Assembly: GCA_022605955.1 (NCBI GenBank)
Contig: JAKCOZ010000009.1
Coordinates: 4,526,001 to 4,590,000, forward strand
Reading direction: 5' to 3'
Source of the DNA: Rallus limicola
Lineage: Eukaryota; Chordata; Aves; Gruiformes; Rallidae
DNA length: 64,000 nucleotides
Below the pieces are notes generated by a model. The model did not search any database and was not told where the DNA came from. It saw only the letters and a program-made list of their open reading frames with translations. A program made the translations under genes and the position numbers. Below are positions 1 through 12,918 of the stretch, in pieces. How positions within the stretch are numbered: the first letter of the stretch is position 1; each line of letters begins with the position of its first letter.

Positions 1-3000
1 CTCTACATATTGAGCACCGTGATGGAATAAAACCTGGTTTGGCATTCATAAATTGAATATTGAGCCTCCTGTTTCTGTGTGAAAGCGATGAGAGGGGGGA
101 AAAAAAAAAGCTACTTGGACAAAGGAACCAGTATATGGATTAAGAGCCAGAGAAGTTTTTGCCTGAGCGCTTTTGGGAAAGCCTTTATCGCTAAGTTTCC
201 TGATGACCTTATGTGTACTCAATCAGCGTGATGAATCTTTGGTAGAAACACAGTGGTTGTGCAGAGAAGGTGAACTTAATCCAAGAAACCTTTCTTACAA
301 TTTCTGCCTGTAGAAAGATGAAATTTATTTTCTCAAGCCTTGTTTCTGACTCTGGGAAAAAAAGGCAACAACCCCAATCTGTGGTGGGAAGAGATGAAAG
401 AGGGGGGATTAAATTTTTTTGGTGGTGTTTCTGATCCTGGTTGAATGACCGCTGTCCCTCAATATCAAAGATGACAGACTGGTTGTGAGTATAGCTTAAT
501 TTTGTAGAAATAACTCTTGTGTGTGCTAGCAGATGATCTGAAATTAATTTCCTTTGTAAGTGGTGTGGAAATAATTGATGGACAGCAAGGTTCTCTGCTA
601 AATAATTTTTTAAGAGGGGCATTGCACTCTAAAAAGACTCTGAAGCCCTTTCCTCTTAGGAAGGAGGACTTTGTGTCATCTTTTACTCTAAATTAGAGAA
701 AGCCTACTTGCTATTGAATAGTTTTCTAAGCCAATTTCCTTTCTTTTTTTAATTTTTTTAAAGACGTATGGCTGTACTATCTGCAAACCCAAATATTATG
801 GCTTTGGGCACTCCATCTTTATGGAGAGCTGAAATGTGGAACTGGTTGGCTCAAACCTGGTGGAACATAGAAGTAAATGTATTCAGGGGAAACAGTAGAT
901 TGATCTAAACCAAAAGCAATGTAGGGAACAGGAAGATAGACAGAAGTAAGCGTGGTTTTATTTAAAAATAAGAAAAATAATCGTTCTAGGTAGAATTCTG
1001 ATGAGGCAGCAACGCATTTTGGTGTAATCATCAATGTATTGCAGTTACAAGATTGCTAGAGGTTGGGATGGCCTTCCCTTTGCTTTTGGTTTTATTCACC
1101 CAGGGTGTGATCATCTCGTTGTGGAAAGCCATGGGACAGTGCGCTGACACCAGCGTGGGGCAGTTAATGGCCTGGTTTCAGAAGGAATTTACTGCTGCCA
1201 GTTGCAGGCTGGTTTTGCCTGCTTGCCTGCAGGCTGAGATCCTAGATGCCCCACAAGAGTCTGAATTTCTGATCCCCGGTGTCCACTAATATGAGGTCAG
1301 GCTTCCAGACAGAGCAGGCACTTCCCCCTTTTTGGAAGCCTGGCATTGCCCTGAAGGCAGCTAATTGAAGATCCCAAGCTGTAGGATGGTTGGGGATGTG
1401 GGTTGGTAGGATTGTGGGTTTTTTGAAAAAGATAGGCCTGATGCTCTGTATCGATCAATCATTATTCTAATTGTTCATTTCTATTATGGTGGGAATCATT
1501 CAGAATCCTAGAGTTCCTGGGAGTAAATCATTTGGAAATGCTGCCCATTATAAAATTTAATTTTAAATCTATATTAAATAGATTTATAAAGGCAAGCTTT
1601 GCAATCTAGTAACATAACATTATGCTGCCTCACAGAGGCTCAGCTTTTGGGCCCTAAGGGGCCACAGCTGGGAGCGTTGCAGTGGCAATGCTTGAGCTTG
1701 TCAGCGGGCTGGCGAGGCTACCAAGCCTACCTCCTGAGTGACCCTTCTGGGCTGCCTTCAGAGGAGCATCGATCCCCTGTGCCAAGGGATCTATCCAGAT
1801 GTTCTGGATGGATGGAGTTGGCAGGTGGGGTACCATTTGCCATGAAGATGAAGCTTCTGGGGAGCTGATCTTGTCTCTGTGCCAGGGGATGGGGTGGGGG
1901 AGATGGTGGAGGGGTGGCACAGGCTGGAATGGGACAGGAGCCAAGATTCTGGACCAATCTTTCTTTTTCTTTCAGACTGCAGAGAAGAGGGGAAAGGAAA
2001 GCAAAACTGCATTTGGAGGCCCAGTTGTCAGCTCATTATATCAAGAAGAAATAATCAGGTGATTATCTGCGCTGGACTTCAGTTAAAAACAGTGGTTTTC
2101 TAATGTCATTTTGTTAAGCTTTTTTCTTAACATTGCACAAGTGTGGTGGCAACTACAACAGGATAATAAATGACAGGAAAGAACTTTTCAGGTCCATAAT
2201 CATTTAAATCAATAACTGCCTGTACCATTGCCAGGTAGTAACCTTTCCCTAGCGTGAGATGTGGGGGAAGGGCAAGCTTTCCCATTATTCAGTTATATGG
2301 CTAAGAAAAGGTAATATTGGATATTTGTAATAGAAAGCTGTTCAGACGCTGCCTCTTTCAAATAGTTATTTCTTTACCAATACATTCATTAAGGATTGTT
2401 CAGAGAAGGTTTTAACATTGGACAATGTTTGCCTTCAGGGAGAGTTTGGACCTTATATCACATGAATTTTTTTCAGGCCTCTGCAGCTAGTGTAGCAGAG
2501 ATGCCGCTACCGAACTGCGATGTAAAACCCATCAAGGTGCAAGTAGTAAGTGACATCAGCTGCTGAATAAGGACAGCTGGGTTTTCCTGTTGGGTTGGGT
2601 TTTACTGTTCCAGACTACTAATCATGGGTATAATATTAACTCAAATACCTAAATGGTTGTCTGGAGGATCTTTTGGAATACAGTGTTGTATTTTTAGTTG
2701 AAATGAACGCTCGGGGAAGAATAAATTTTGGAGCAGCGTTTGCTGTGGGGTTGCAGTCCCCCATTTATGTGTATGCAATCCTGTTTGTTTTGTTGAGTGT
2801 CTTTGCATCGTTTTAGTCCCAGGGAATTAAAAGATAAACACTGATTTCTCAACAGCTAGGAGCTTTCTCAAGGTGTTAAAACCCTTAACACAGCATTTCT
2901 TGACTGGTTGTCGCAAAATAATGAAAAATAAAATTTGAGCAGGTTGCTCCAGCCCATTGCAAGGAGGTCAGATAGAAAGTTGGTATGGCTGTGCCCAGAG

Positions 3001-3434
3001 TAAACACAGCAGGGTTGTGGATTTGTGCTTGGCAGCAGTAGGGGCACTGCCCTTGGTGTTGCAATCCACCTTGTAGCCAGATAGAACTGTTGGCCAGGAG
3101 CATCCTTGTCTGCCTCACATGGAGTGCCAACATGTCTTTAACTTGCTCTGGGACCCCAATCAAACATGGGTACAGTATGACCTTGGTTTAACATGCTTCT
3201 GCTAGCCACAAGCTCCTTTTGCTTCCCTGCTCTGTCAGTGTAGGTCTTGGCCAACATCCTTCATCTCAGAGTTTGACCTTGTGGTTTAAATCCCTCTTGA
3301 GCTGTTCCTTCAGGAGGGGAACATATCGGGGCTGCCCGCTGGGTGCCGAGTAGGAGCGTGTTTGAAGAGTCTTGGCCTTCTCAAGTATGGCCCATGCCCT
3401 TCGTTTGCTGGATTTGGCTTGTCTGGTCTAAATC

Positions 3435-3740
3435 CCAGAATCACAGAATGTCAGGAGTTGTAAGGGTCCTTGAAAGATCATCCAGTCCAACCCCCCTGCC
3501 ACAGCAGGCTCACCCAGACTAAATCACACAGGAACACATCCAGGCAGGTTTGAATGTCTCCAGAGAAGGAGACTCCACAACCTCTCTGGGCAGCCTGTCC
3601 CAGGGCTCTGTCACCCTCACAATGAAAAGTTCCTCCTGACATTCCCATGGAACTTCCTCTGCTCCAGCTGCACCCGCTGCCCCTTGTCCTGTCACTGTCA
3701 TCCCTGAGAAGAGCCTGGCTCCAGCCTCCTGATTCTCACC
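3435..3740 (-). mobile_element. CR1 LINE, 3' fragment, antisense to ACBD6
   Basis: This reads as the reverse complement of the avian CR1 3' end. It opens with cagaatcacagaatg, the complement of the CR1 tail repeat, and continues through the usual blocks: ggttggactggatgatc near the 3' end, then gtggagtctccttctctgg, and cctgggacaggctgccc further in (all on the minus strand). It is truncated at the 5' end, as most CR1 copies are, and has no intact reading frame. The block after the second motif differs from the copies at 8928 and 20981, so it belongs to another subfamily. Confidence 0.9.
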
Positions 3741-6700
3741 TTTTTTTGTCATATTTTTGTCTTGATTTCCACAAAAACATGACTTACACAAGACATGAAG
3801 ATAAGTACAGCTCCAAATACTCTTTTCCCAACATACTGTGAGGAATGTGTGTGCTGTATGTTTAGCAGAGCACAGCTCTACTGGCTCTAGGCAGATGTCG
3901 GTTCCAGCACAGCTGGAACAGGCTTGCCTGGTCTGCTGCAAGGGAGTTAAATGAAGTGTCCTGACTCAGCTGACAGGATGGAAACTTGTGTGTAGGCATG
4001 TCTCCAATGGAGATAACTGCACTGGTGCAAAATCTGCAAGCACATGAGCCAAAGAAGGATGGTATCCAAAGCTGAAGCTTGGAGCAGATTAGTTTGGTAG
4101 GAGTACTGCTCACCTGAGAGGGGCAGTTTTTCTGGGGTCCTGAGTGGTTACTTAGAAGAACATAAGTTTCAGTGTTCAGAAAGACTTGAGTGCATTTGTA
4201 AATAGAATGTAGCCTTAAAAAAAAAAATAAAGCAGTTTCTATAGTGGAAGAAAAGGAAAAATATGTAAGGGGAAAGACAACATAATAGCTTGAGCCAACA
4301 TAAACTTAAACCCATTGATAGTTACTTCTAAGTTCAGTGTGTATGTGCATACTACCTCAAACGTGAAGATCTGAGAAAAGACACTTTGATCCAGACTATC
4401 TTATTTCTCTATTGTGGGCCTTATTGAAACTTCACAACAAGCTTGCAAAAGCTGCAATATAAATTAAACTGCTTTAGTCTCTGTTTCCTGGAGCTGTCGA
4501 TACCTTGTGAGTAAAAAATATTTATCCTGTTAAGGAAGCCCAGAATAAGCAAAAAATATATATAATTTTATGGACTAAAAACTAAAACTTGAGCCCTTGT
4601 CAGCCCTGGGTTCTGGCAGACAGCTGAAAGCAATTTCTCAGCTGGCATTACTCTGCTGAACCCAGGCTGCCATAGACCCTTTAGGATTCCGCTGACGCAA
4701 AGGCGGGAAAAGGCTGCCTAATTTATCTGGATTTCAGCTCCTTCACAGCCTTTGCCTTACACCAGGAGATAGGCAAGAAGGCAAGCATGGAGTTTTGACA
4801 GTTCACTTATTCTTACCAGAAGTGTTTGTTTACCAAAGTGATTGACATTTAGCAAATGCTTAATGTCCTTGGGGCTGCTGCTGTTTAACAAAGAGATGAG
4901 ATCCTGGTTTTAAACAGTGTACGCCACTCGTTTACCATCAGTAATAAATTACCATAAGGCTTACATTCCTTTTGTGGAATGAAATGCTTGGAGTTTAGGG
5001 TGCAAATCTGTAAATGTTGGAGGAAGTGGAGGAACCCTACTCTACCCTAAAGTCAGGAAGATCAGAAGTAGGCGGAACTGGGATGGTGCCGGGGCTTCTT
5101 TTGCCTTATCACTAATTATCTCAGATGTTTCTGTTTTGAGAACAAGGCAGAAAAATGGTCGGTCTGACTCACAGAAGTATGCTGCACCCATTCCAAAACA
5201 AATTCAAGAGCATCCGCAGAAACAGGTTATACTGATCTAATTAAATCAATTTAGGAAGAGATTCAGTTAAATCAGTGCAATTTGTGTGTTCATAGATCAA
5301 TCCTCAAATCAGGAGAAGGTCTCTTGAGCTAATGAGGCGTAGCAGTTATTTACTTAGGGGTGCTGGGCACTGGTCATCAATTAGGAGTCATTAATAAACC
5401 CTGGCACTAAAGAGCTCGAGTACCCCCAGTGACTAATGGGGAGCAGTTGCAGTATGTATTAGCTTAGTGCTTTGCCTCTGTGTTTCTCTGCAAATCACTT
5501 AGCTCACTCCAGGCATTACATAAAAATAACGCGTGCTGGTGACTGATGATGGGACTCGGAGGTTCCCCTGGAAGGAAAGGCTTGGAAATTCTCTGTGATT
5601 TCAGGCAGGGTATAGCAGCAGGGGGTTGGTTTGTATTTTTATACTGCTACATAAAGCTTTGTGTCTCTTTTATGCTCTTATTACCAGAACAAAAGCAGTA
5701 GTAGTTGAGCTCTTCCGTGATCAAATAGCTCTAATTACAGTGTCACAAGCCTGGGAAATGGGCGGTGAGATGGGGTTGTCTGATGTCACCAGTATAATCC
5801 AAAGCACAAGCTGAGGGAGATGGCAAAAATAGTGTAGCACTGGAAATTCAACGGTAAAGTTCTTTTTTCAGTTGTCTTTTTAAAGCGGGGGCGAGGGGGA
5901 GGCAGTTGAAGTGTTTCCACCAAACAAAACCATAGAGTTTGGCAGATTAAGAATACAAAATAACATTGCCAAATGTCTGTGTTCTGTTCCCCTTCCCCTC
6001 CCCTTCCTGCACTCTGCCATGGGCCGCTTCCATGTGGCCTTGGCATGCTGGGATGGGAATGATGTCCACTGATTGGCATGGAGGCTTCCCTGAGCTATCC
6101 TTTGCACTTCTGCCCTCCCGAGGGATGCTGAAGGAGCTCTTCTCAGGTAGAAACTTCCAGCCTCTCCTATAATCTTTGCGAGTGACTCCAGTTGCAACTT
6201 GGGCTCTGTTTAGGATTGGGATGTGCAGTGGGCACCCCTCGGATTTGGGAGCCCACCTGATGCCATGTAATCTATCAGAATTGCATTAATCCTGCTAACG
6301 CAGCCGCCATCTGGCCCTGCTGCCGGGCTAGCTTGCGCGAGCCCCTGTGATGGATGGCCTCGGGAATTGATTAGTTGTTGTGCGAGACAAATGAACTGTT
6401 TTGGCAGAAAATACCAGAGGTCGCTGCGTGTGGTCAGGCACAAAGGCTGCTGAATTTTAAAGAGCTGCTTCCAGCATCCAATGCAAGGATGCTGCTTTGG
6501 AGCGGCGATGGCTTTTGAGATGAGCTGGGCACTTTGGACCACGGTTGGGGTTTTGTTCTCTTTCTTCAGCCCCGTTTTCAGGAGCATCTGCACCAGAAGT
6601 GAGTGCAAAGCTGTGGAGATGCCGGAGCTGGCATCCTTGCCGTGCTGGGAATTACAGGCCCACGCTGGTATTGCGCGTGCGTTTGGCCGTGCCACAGATG

Positions 6701-7791
6701 TCTGTCGGTCACACAAATGCTGGGCTGCGCTATCCCTGTGGAAGAGCTTTCCTGGTTGTGCAGAGCCCGAGCAGCCCACAGCACGTTCAGCCATGGCATG
6801 TCTCAAACATGCCAACTTTGGGGCTGGGCAGGTGGGGTTTGCTTGGGGTTGGGTGTTTTATTTCAGGTCATTTCAAAATGGATGCTGCTCTGGTGATGCT
6901 TAATAGGCAAGTCTCTGACTTCAAGATGACTACCAGGTTTATTGCTTCCCCCTCTTTTTGTTGTCCCCCAAGTGTGACTCTCGGGGCTTTGCTTTGTTGT
7001 GTGAAGGGGCGGCTTGGCCTAGGCCCTGCCTTCTCTTTGGGAGAGCTCATCCTCCCGTGGGGGCTCCTATTTGGGGTTGGCACAGCCGCCTCCTCGCCAG
7101 CTCTGCCGCTAATCTACCAAAGCGCACGCGGCGGTGCGGTGACGGGTGGGGAATTGGATGACACATGTCTCGCTATGTCCCGGCTGCTCTCAGAGGACGG
7201 CACACAAGTGTGCCAGCAAGTGGGCAACACTTCCCCTGGGATGGCCTGCCGGTTCAGAATAAACTTGAGTTATGGATTTATTCAGCTCGTAAAACCTCAG
7301 CTGGCATAAATAATTGAGAAAGCAAAGGTTTGTCTGTGGTGCATACCTCAGGGACCCACTCCTGCCTCCCTCCCTCCCACCACCCTTTCTTATGAAAATG
7401 ATCCCAGTTGCACTGATAGATAATAACAACACCAAGCAATTAAAAGCTATGGGTGGCTGGAGAGAGGAGAAAAGGTTCAGTTAATGAGCTTTTCCTCTTC
7501 CTTGTGCCCAGGAGAGCCTCAGAAGTGACGAGGCGATTAAAGCGAAGAGATAATTATAGATTATGTGAAAATGGGTCCCTTGGGGGCCAAGGGCCTTGAC
7601 ATAAACAGTAAGTGTTGCGAGTGTCTCTGGGCTCCCCGCACGCTGCTTGCTCCGCTCCGCTGCCGCTGTGCTCCCGCTCGCTCAGCAGCACCGTGCCAAG
7701 CAGACGGGCTAAGCCACCTGTTAGCGGCACCCGGGGCCGCTCCACAGTGGGTCCGTTGGGATGCAGCTTGGACCAGCCCCAGGAAAAGGGG

Positions 7792-7813
7792 GGAGAGAGA
7801 GAGAGAGAGAGAG
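7792..7813. repeat. GA dinucleotide microsatellite
   Basis: An uninterrupted GA repeat of about eleven units follows a short G run. It lies inside the first, partial intron. Confidence 0.9.
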
Positions 7814-8927
7814 GATGCCCAAAGTAGCACCTGGTCACAGCCCTCTGCCCAGGGCTTTGTGCTGGAGGTAACCTGCGACGGGGTGGGGGGGAGGAAGGGG
7901 ATGGAGCAAACATGGAGGATGCTCTCTGCACGAGGGTAGAATATCTGAATTTTGAGTCTCTTCTGTGCTCTCTTTCATAGCAGTCTTGGTGGCTGTTTTG
8001 GAAGCAAATAGGTTTACAGCACTCCAGGTGAGAAGCGAAGGGTGATTAACCAGTGGCAGAGCTTTTCCATGAGCTGTTTAGAAACTGTTGGCTCAACACG
8101 TGTGTTTTGGACAGCTTATGAAGAGGGCTTGGGGGGACGTGGCTTGGTTTAAGTCCTTCCCTGTGCTTTTATTCAAGGATGGAAAATAGCTGCCCATGTG
8201 CTGTTGCCTGCAGGCAATGCACACTTCAGCTGGACTTATAGTTAATGGCTCTTACTGGGGATGGTGGAGAGCAGAAGCTAAAAACTTTGGGGCTGGACAT
8301 GTGTCAGCAAGGGAGAAAAAGAAATAGATACAAAGAAATAGGTCTAAACACATTCTCAGTTTGAAGATGCTTTTTGGCAGTTCTTCTAGCTACGAGTTTG
8401 GAAGAATTCTGCATGTCTCCATGAGAATGAGTTTTGTGGTCTTTCCCATCTGAAGATGTCTTGAATGAATTTACTTAAACTGTGATTTTCCTGAAAATAC
8501 TGGTAGAAGTGCTGTTGGTTGTGGCTGCCTGTCCACCTTCACACACAGACACACCCTCATCTGAGCCCTGCCTTTGCAGTGACACTGCTTTTTGTGTTTC
8601 TGATGTGTTTCTGTCTGGTTTTGGACTGATTTGATCTGTCTCCGGGCCTCGCTGCCAGCTCTTGCCAGTTCTGTGTGTAATGCAAAGTCCTCCTTTGAAC
8701 CAGCCTGATAAAAACACTGCATCAGCTGTGTTTCCTTGAGGCTACTGCACTGGAGGGACTTTTCAGTGCACATGTGTAAAATCAAGGTGGGGGGACCTGT
8801 GTTGCAAGGTTTTCAAGCTGTGTTTCTTATTTGTCCTGTGTGGTTTTGAATGCAACATCAGTGGATGCCAGGAACTTGTCTTTATTCCTTTTTGCACCCT
8901 TCAGGTGGAGCTTTTCCCCCTTGTCTT

Positions 8928-9261
8928 GAAAGGCTGAGTGACCTGGGGCAGTTCAGCCTGGAGAAAAGAAGCCTGAGAGGGGATCTGATCAGTGTTTATC
9001 AATAGCTGAAGGGTGGGACACAGGGGGACATGGCCAGCCTCTGTTGGAGCACAGGGAGTTCCACACCAATATATGGAAGAACTTCTTCCCAGTGAGGGAG
9101 CCCTGGGACAGGCTGCCCAGGGGGGTGTGGAGTCTCCTTCTCTGGAGAGATTCCAGCCCCGTCTGGACGCCTCCCTGTGTGACCTGTCCTAGGGACCCTG
9201 CTTTGGCAGGGGGGTTGGACCCGATGAGCTCTGGAGCTCCCTTACAATCCTGTCATTCTGT
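8928..9261 (+). mobile_element. CR1 LINE, 3' fragment, with 42-bp internal deletion
   Basis: A sense-strand CR1 3' fragment. It carries gtgacctggggcagttcagc, ggtgggacacagggggacat, gggacaggctgcccagg, gtggagtctccttctctgg and ggggggttggacccgatga in the canonical order. It is nearly collinear with the copy at 20981-21401, but lacks 42 bases present there at 21135-21176, between cctct and gttggagcaca. The decayed tail reads cctgtcattctgta. It is 5'-truncated and noncoding; the short open frame inside it is a relic of CR1 ORF2. Confidence 0.92.
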
Positions 9262-12200
9262 ACTGGTACCCCAAAAAATATGGGTTCAGCTCCTCTGAGC
9301 TCTTTTCTCAGCCTCCCTTCCTGGGTTTTTGGCACATGGCTAGATCAAACTGTTTTAAGTAGATGGACTGCGGTTTCAGGTAGCTGTATTGTTTGCATGT
9401 AAAATGTCTTTGTTTACAATTGTATGGACTTCCCTTCAATCTACTCAGGAAAGGGCTCCTTTCTTTTCATTAATATTTATAGAAAAGTTGAAGATAATAT
9501 ATGCTAATTTTTTTTAAAGAGGGCATGAGGTGTAGAGGAAAGGCTTAAAGCAATAAAGAAAGAAAGGCAGAGCAGAAAGACGAAATTTCCCAAAACCTTA
9601 TCTTCAGGTGGGGAAATTGCCATTCTGGATTAATTCCATTGTGGAGACTTCAGAAAGAAAAGTGTTTTTTTGGATAGGGGATATATAGAGCATTTGCAGA
9701 GGTTGTTATTCCAGAAAAGCTAAATCATATCCAAATAGCTGTCAGGTCATTTCCCCCTTGCAGACAATAATATCCTCAAGAAAGGACTGGAGAGGTCTGG
9801 TCTGGAGGCTGTGGTGGGGAGGCTGCCTGGTTTTGGTATGTCGGTGTTAATGTGCCCTCTCTCTGCTGCCTCAGACCCTGCAGCGTGGCACCCAGGGAGC
9901 ACAGTCGGTGGCTTTACTGGTGCCATGTACCTTCTGGTGCCGTTGCCTGTGGTGCTGCTGTGTGAGGTTTGGCATGGCTGAGCCACCCGGGCAGACATCT
10001 CCCTCAGCAGGTACCCAGGGTGACTGGGTGGCATCACTGCTGGGGACAGAGGGCACAGCCTGAGCTCATGACTGTGATGCAGAAAAAAATCATTTGGGAC
10101 TAACTGAGGATGGCTGTGGAGTTCTCTAGCGAGGAGAGACTGGGCTCTGCTCTGGCATTACAAAAGCGTGCGTGGCTGCACGGTGGGAGAAGCACTTTTT
10201 GAACCAAGTTACTGTACAATGTCATCTGAACAGCAGCTTCACCCAAAAGGTGGCTTCCAGCAGCCAAGGGTGTGTTTTGAGAGGTTGGACTCACAGGGCA
10301 GGGCTAGAGGGACTTATCTAAGCAGCCCTTGTTAGTGGGGGCAGGCATGTCTCATAACCTCCATCATGAGTCTGTTGAGCTCTGTCTCAAGCAATATAAG
10401 CTTTTGCCTTTTCTAATCCTCCTGTGAGGTTCTATTTTTTTCTCCTCCAGATTTCAGAGTGATTGCATCCAAAGTATGCAGTGATCTATTTCCCAGGAGC
10501 TTGTGTAGTGTGCAGATGAGACCTCTGGCAAAAATGAGTTCTTGAGAGACCAGTTAAGAAACTGGAGGACTTCTGTAATCTTCCCAGGCCAGTATGTGGA
10601 GTGTGAAGTCTTGTGCAGAATCTGGTGTAAGTCAGCCATGAGGAAGGGGTGCAGACATGGGCTGCTGTGCAGAAGGGCGATGCTGCTAAGGGGGCTGTGT
10701 GAGGGAGAGGTTAGAGGAGGTGACTTCTCTGGAGAAAGCACCGCTTTGCTGCAAGAACTTTGCTTCCCCACCTTTTACTGGCATGGAGGAAGGAAACAGC
10801 TGCTTGAGGTCTAAGGAATAAAGTGTAGCTTTAGTGAACTGGGTGTGCTATAGTAAGAATAGAAGTCAGAGTTGTGTCATGGAGCTCTGCTGCAGATGTA
10901 GTCTTAGTGGCATTGGTATTTTCATTTTTGGGGGGGACTGCAGGTCAAAGACCATCACTTGGTCTTTGTTAACCCATTGCTCAAATGCAAATGACTTCGA
11001 GATTTTACTTTTTCTTGCTTTGGGGTCCTTCAGCATGCAAGGTTCAAGAACAGTTCTCAGACCTCCCTGTTGCATTGGAGAGGCTGTTCTCTCCTGCCTG
11101 AAAGGCTCAGGACAGAACATCCATCCTGCTGGGTCTGACCTGCACCAGCAACCTCCCATTTTCATGAGGAGTTTTCTTTGAGGCTGTCAGGTCTGAGTTC
11201 TGCTGAACATCCAATGTGATTGAAAACTGGAGATGTCATATGGGGCAACTACTGTGCATTCAACTCTTCTGAAGCCACCAAGTCCCAGAGCAATGCTGTT
11301 GGGTTCATTTTCATCTGAAAACTAGAAAGAGAGTGTAGTGTCTGGGCTTTTGGTTCACTTCTAGAAAACCTGTGACCTCTTTCCTCCTTACCAGCAGCTC
11401 AGTTGTATCAGTGTATATGTATGTAAAGTATGGCATAGCCCCCTTCCCACAGAAGATTTGGCTGTGTTGGAATAAATAACTTCCCACTGGTGTACCAGTA
11501 TGGACAGGAGGAGAGTTGTCCCTTCTCAGCAGTACTGTGTCGGTAACTTCCCATCATGAGATACGTGAGTGGAGATTTATACAGCAAGACAGAAGCTGTC
11601 CCTTTGCTGAGGGTTCCCAATGTTTGCTTTTCTAATTTCCACCAAGTGCTGTAGCTCTGCTTGCTTGTACAAAGGTATTTTGGGGTGCTTGAAGAATCTG
11701 TGAATGGCCTTACCTTCATTAGAGGTGCCCCTTGGTTAGAGCAGAAGTGTTACCGTGTCTGAAGCCAGGGTATTGCTCATAGCTCTAGAAGAAGCTACAG
11801 GTGTGACTCAGGCACACATGACACCACAACTCAGTCCTTGTGCACTGGCATCATCCTGGCACAGATGCCTGCTGCTCCCTCTGTATATACCAGCCTGATG
11901 CTCTGAGCAGAGATCCCAGATGAGCTTTGTCTTAATGGGAGGAGTGTAGCTGGGTCACTTGCAGGCTGGTAAATAACAACCCACCAAACCCAGCCCTGTG
12001 GTCAGATTCCAAGACAAACACCAACAATTTCACAAATCCCTGTGCAATGACTTACTGGAGACTATGCAGTAGTAACAGGCACCTGTTTTAAAGCCCCCAA
12101 ATGAGAAAGTACTTGCCCACTTTTCACCCCCTCACACACACAATAACTCCATTGTAGAGCTTGTCTTTTGGAGGGGCCAAGAGTATGATTGGGTTAAAGA

Positions 12201-12812
12201 GCAGGAGAGAGTGGAAAAAGGACCTGGAAAGGGCTGATAAACACATTTGGCTGGTGTACACATACAGCTACAGCCATCCTTAAGCCACAGAGTTCCTGAA
12301 GCTGGGAGGATCCAACCAAGGACAGATGTGTCCTGTTTCTACTCCTTTATTTTTTTTCTCCAAGCCACAGTTAGCAGCCAGCATGCAAGCTGGATGGCAT
12401 TGACAGGGTCTTTGGGCTGACCCAGAGCTGCTGTTTTGAGTTTGTGTAGCAGGGAGAGGAGCAGCTTTAGCCTTTTCTCTTCTGTGGGACTGCAGTGGTT
12501 TATACCAAGACTTGCATGTAGGTTTTACTGGCTAACCTTGTAGATGTCCTGCGCCAGTCGAGAGGCATGAACCTGTTATTGTGCTAACATAATATTGTTC
12601 AAAACAGGCTCTGTTTTCAGGGAGGCATGATCTTCTGTGTCTCACCTTGGAAGAAAAGCCCCAACCCGTATTATTCTCCATGTGCAATACCAGGAGTCTC
12701 TTTCCAGTGATGCTACTGAAATGTCTGTAGCAAAGATACAGCATATGGTGTGCATGGGGCCTTTGTTTTGTGCAGTAACACAGCGCTGCTTTTGCTTTTG
12801 TTTCCCAAACAG

Positions 12813-12918
12813 GGAAGAGGACAAGAACATTTTTGATTACTGCAGAGAAAACAACATTGACCACATAACCAAAGCCATTCGGTCAAAAAAAGTGGATGTG
12901 AATGTCACAGATGAGGAG
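12813..12918 (+). CDS. ACBD6: ACBD6 coding exon A (start of the ankyrin region)
   Basis: ACBD6 binds long-chain acyl-CoA through an N-terminal ACB domain and, through its C-terminal ankyrin repeats, interacts with N-myristoyltransferases and stimulates protein N-myristoylation in the cytosol and nucleus. This 106-nt exon starts after the acceptor ccaaacag. Its first G completes a split codon, and 35 whole codons follow, opening EEDKNIFDYCRENNIDHITK and ending VDVNVTDEE. The donor is gtatgt, and the exon ends on a codon boundary. From memory, the human protein has nearly the same residues at about positions 157-191 of 282. The segment forms the helical lead-in to the first full ankyrin repeat. 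The N-terminal half of the protein is encoded left of the window. The identification rests on near-identity and on the fit with the next three exons. Confidence 0.96.

Larger units (their letters stand above)
1..12812 (+). other. ACBD6: ACBD6 intron, 3' part (upstream exons outside the window)
   Basis: This stretch precedes the first visible ACBD6 exon, which opens with a splice acceptor and the last base of a split codon, so the stretch is inferred to be intronic. I saw no acyl-CoA-binding-domain exon in it. It holds an antisense CR1 fragment (3435-3740), a sense CR1 fragment (8928-9261) and a GA repeat at 7792-7813. The part from about 6240 to 7930 is richer in G+C than its surroundings and contains a G-quadruplex-like run near 7880-7900. 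Elsewhere I see only unique, moderately AT-rich sequence. The polypyrimidine tract and acceptor at the right end read tttgtttcccaaacag. Confidence 0.8.

Noticed and set aside
3519..3941. 140-codon minus-strand frame
   Set aside because: It contains [20 protein letters not shown] and is the antisense CR1 fragment's ORF2 relic.
5460..5530. Possible fourth MIR-like piece (gcaaatcacttagctc)
   Set aside because: Only one short block resembles MIR; the flanking core is absent.
6545..7309. Longest open frame in the window (254 codons), plus strand
   Set aside because: It lies in GC-richer intronic DNA, overlaps open frames on both strands, shows no domain or low-noise composition, and lacks splice or promoter support. 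It is most likely a chance frame.
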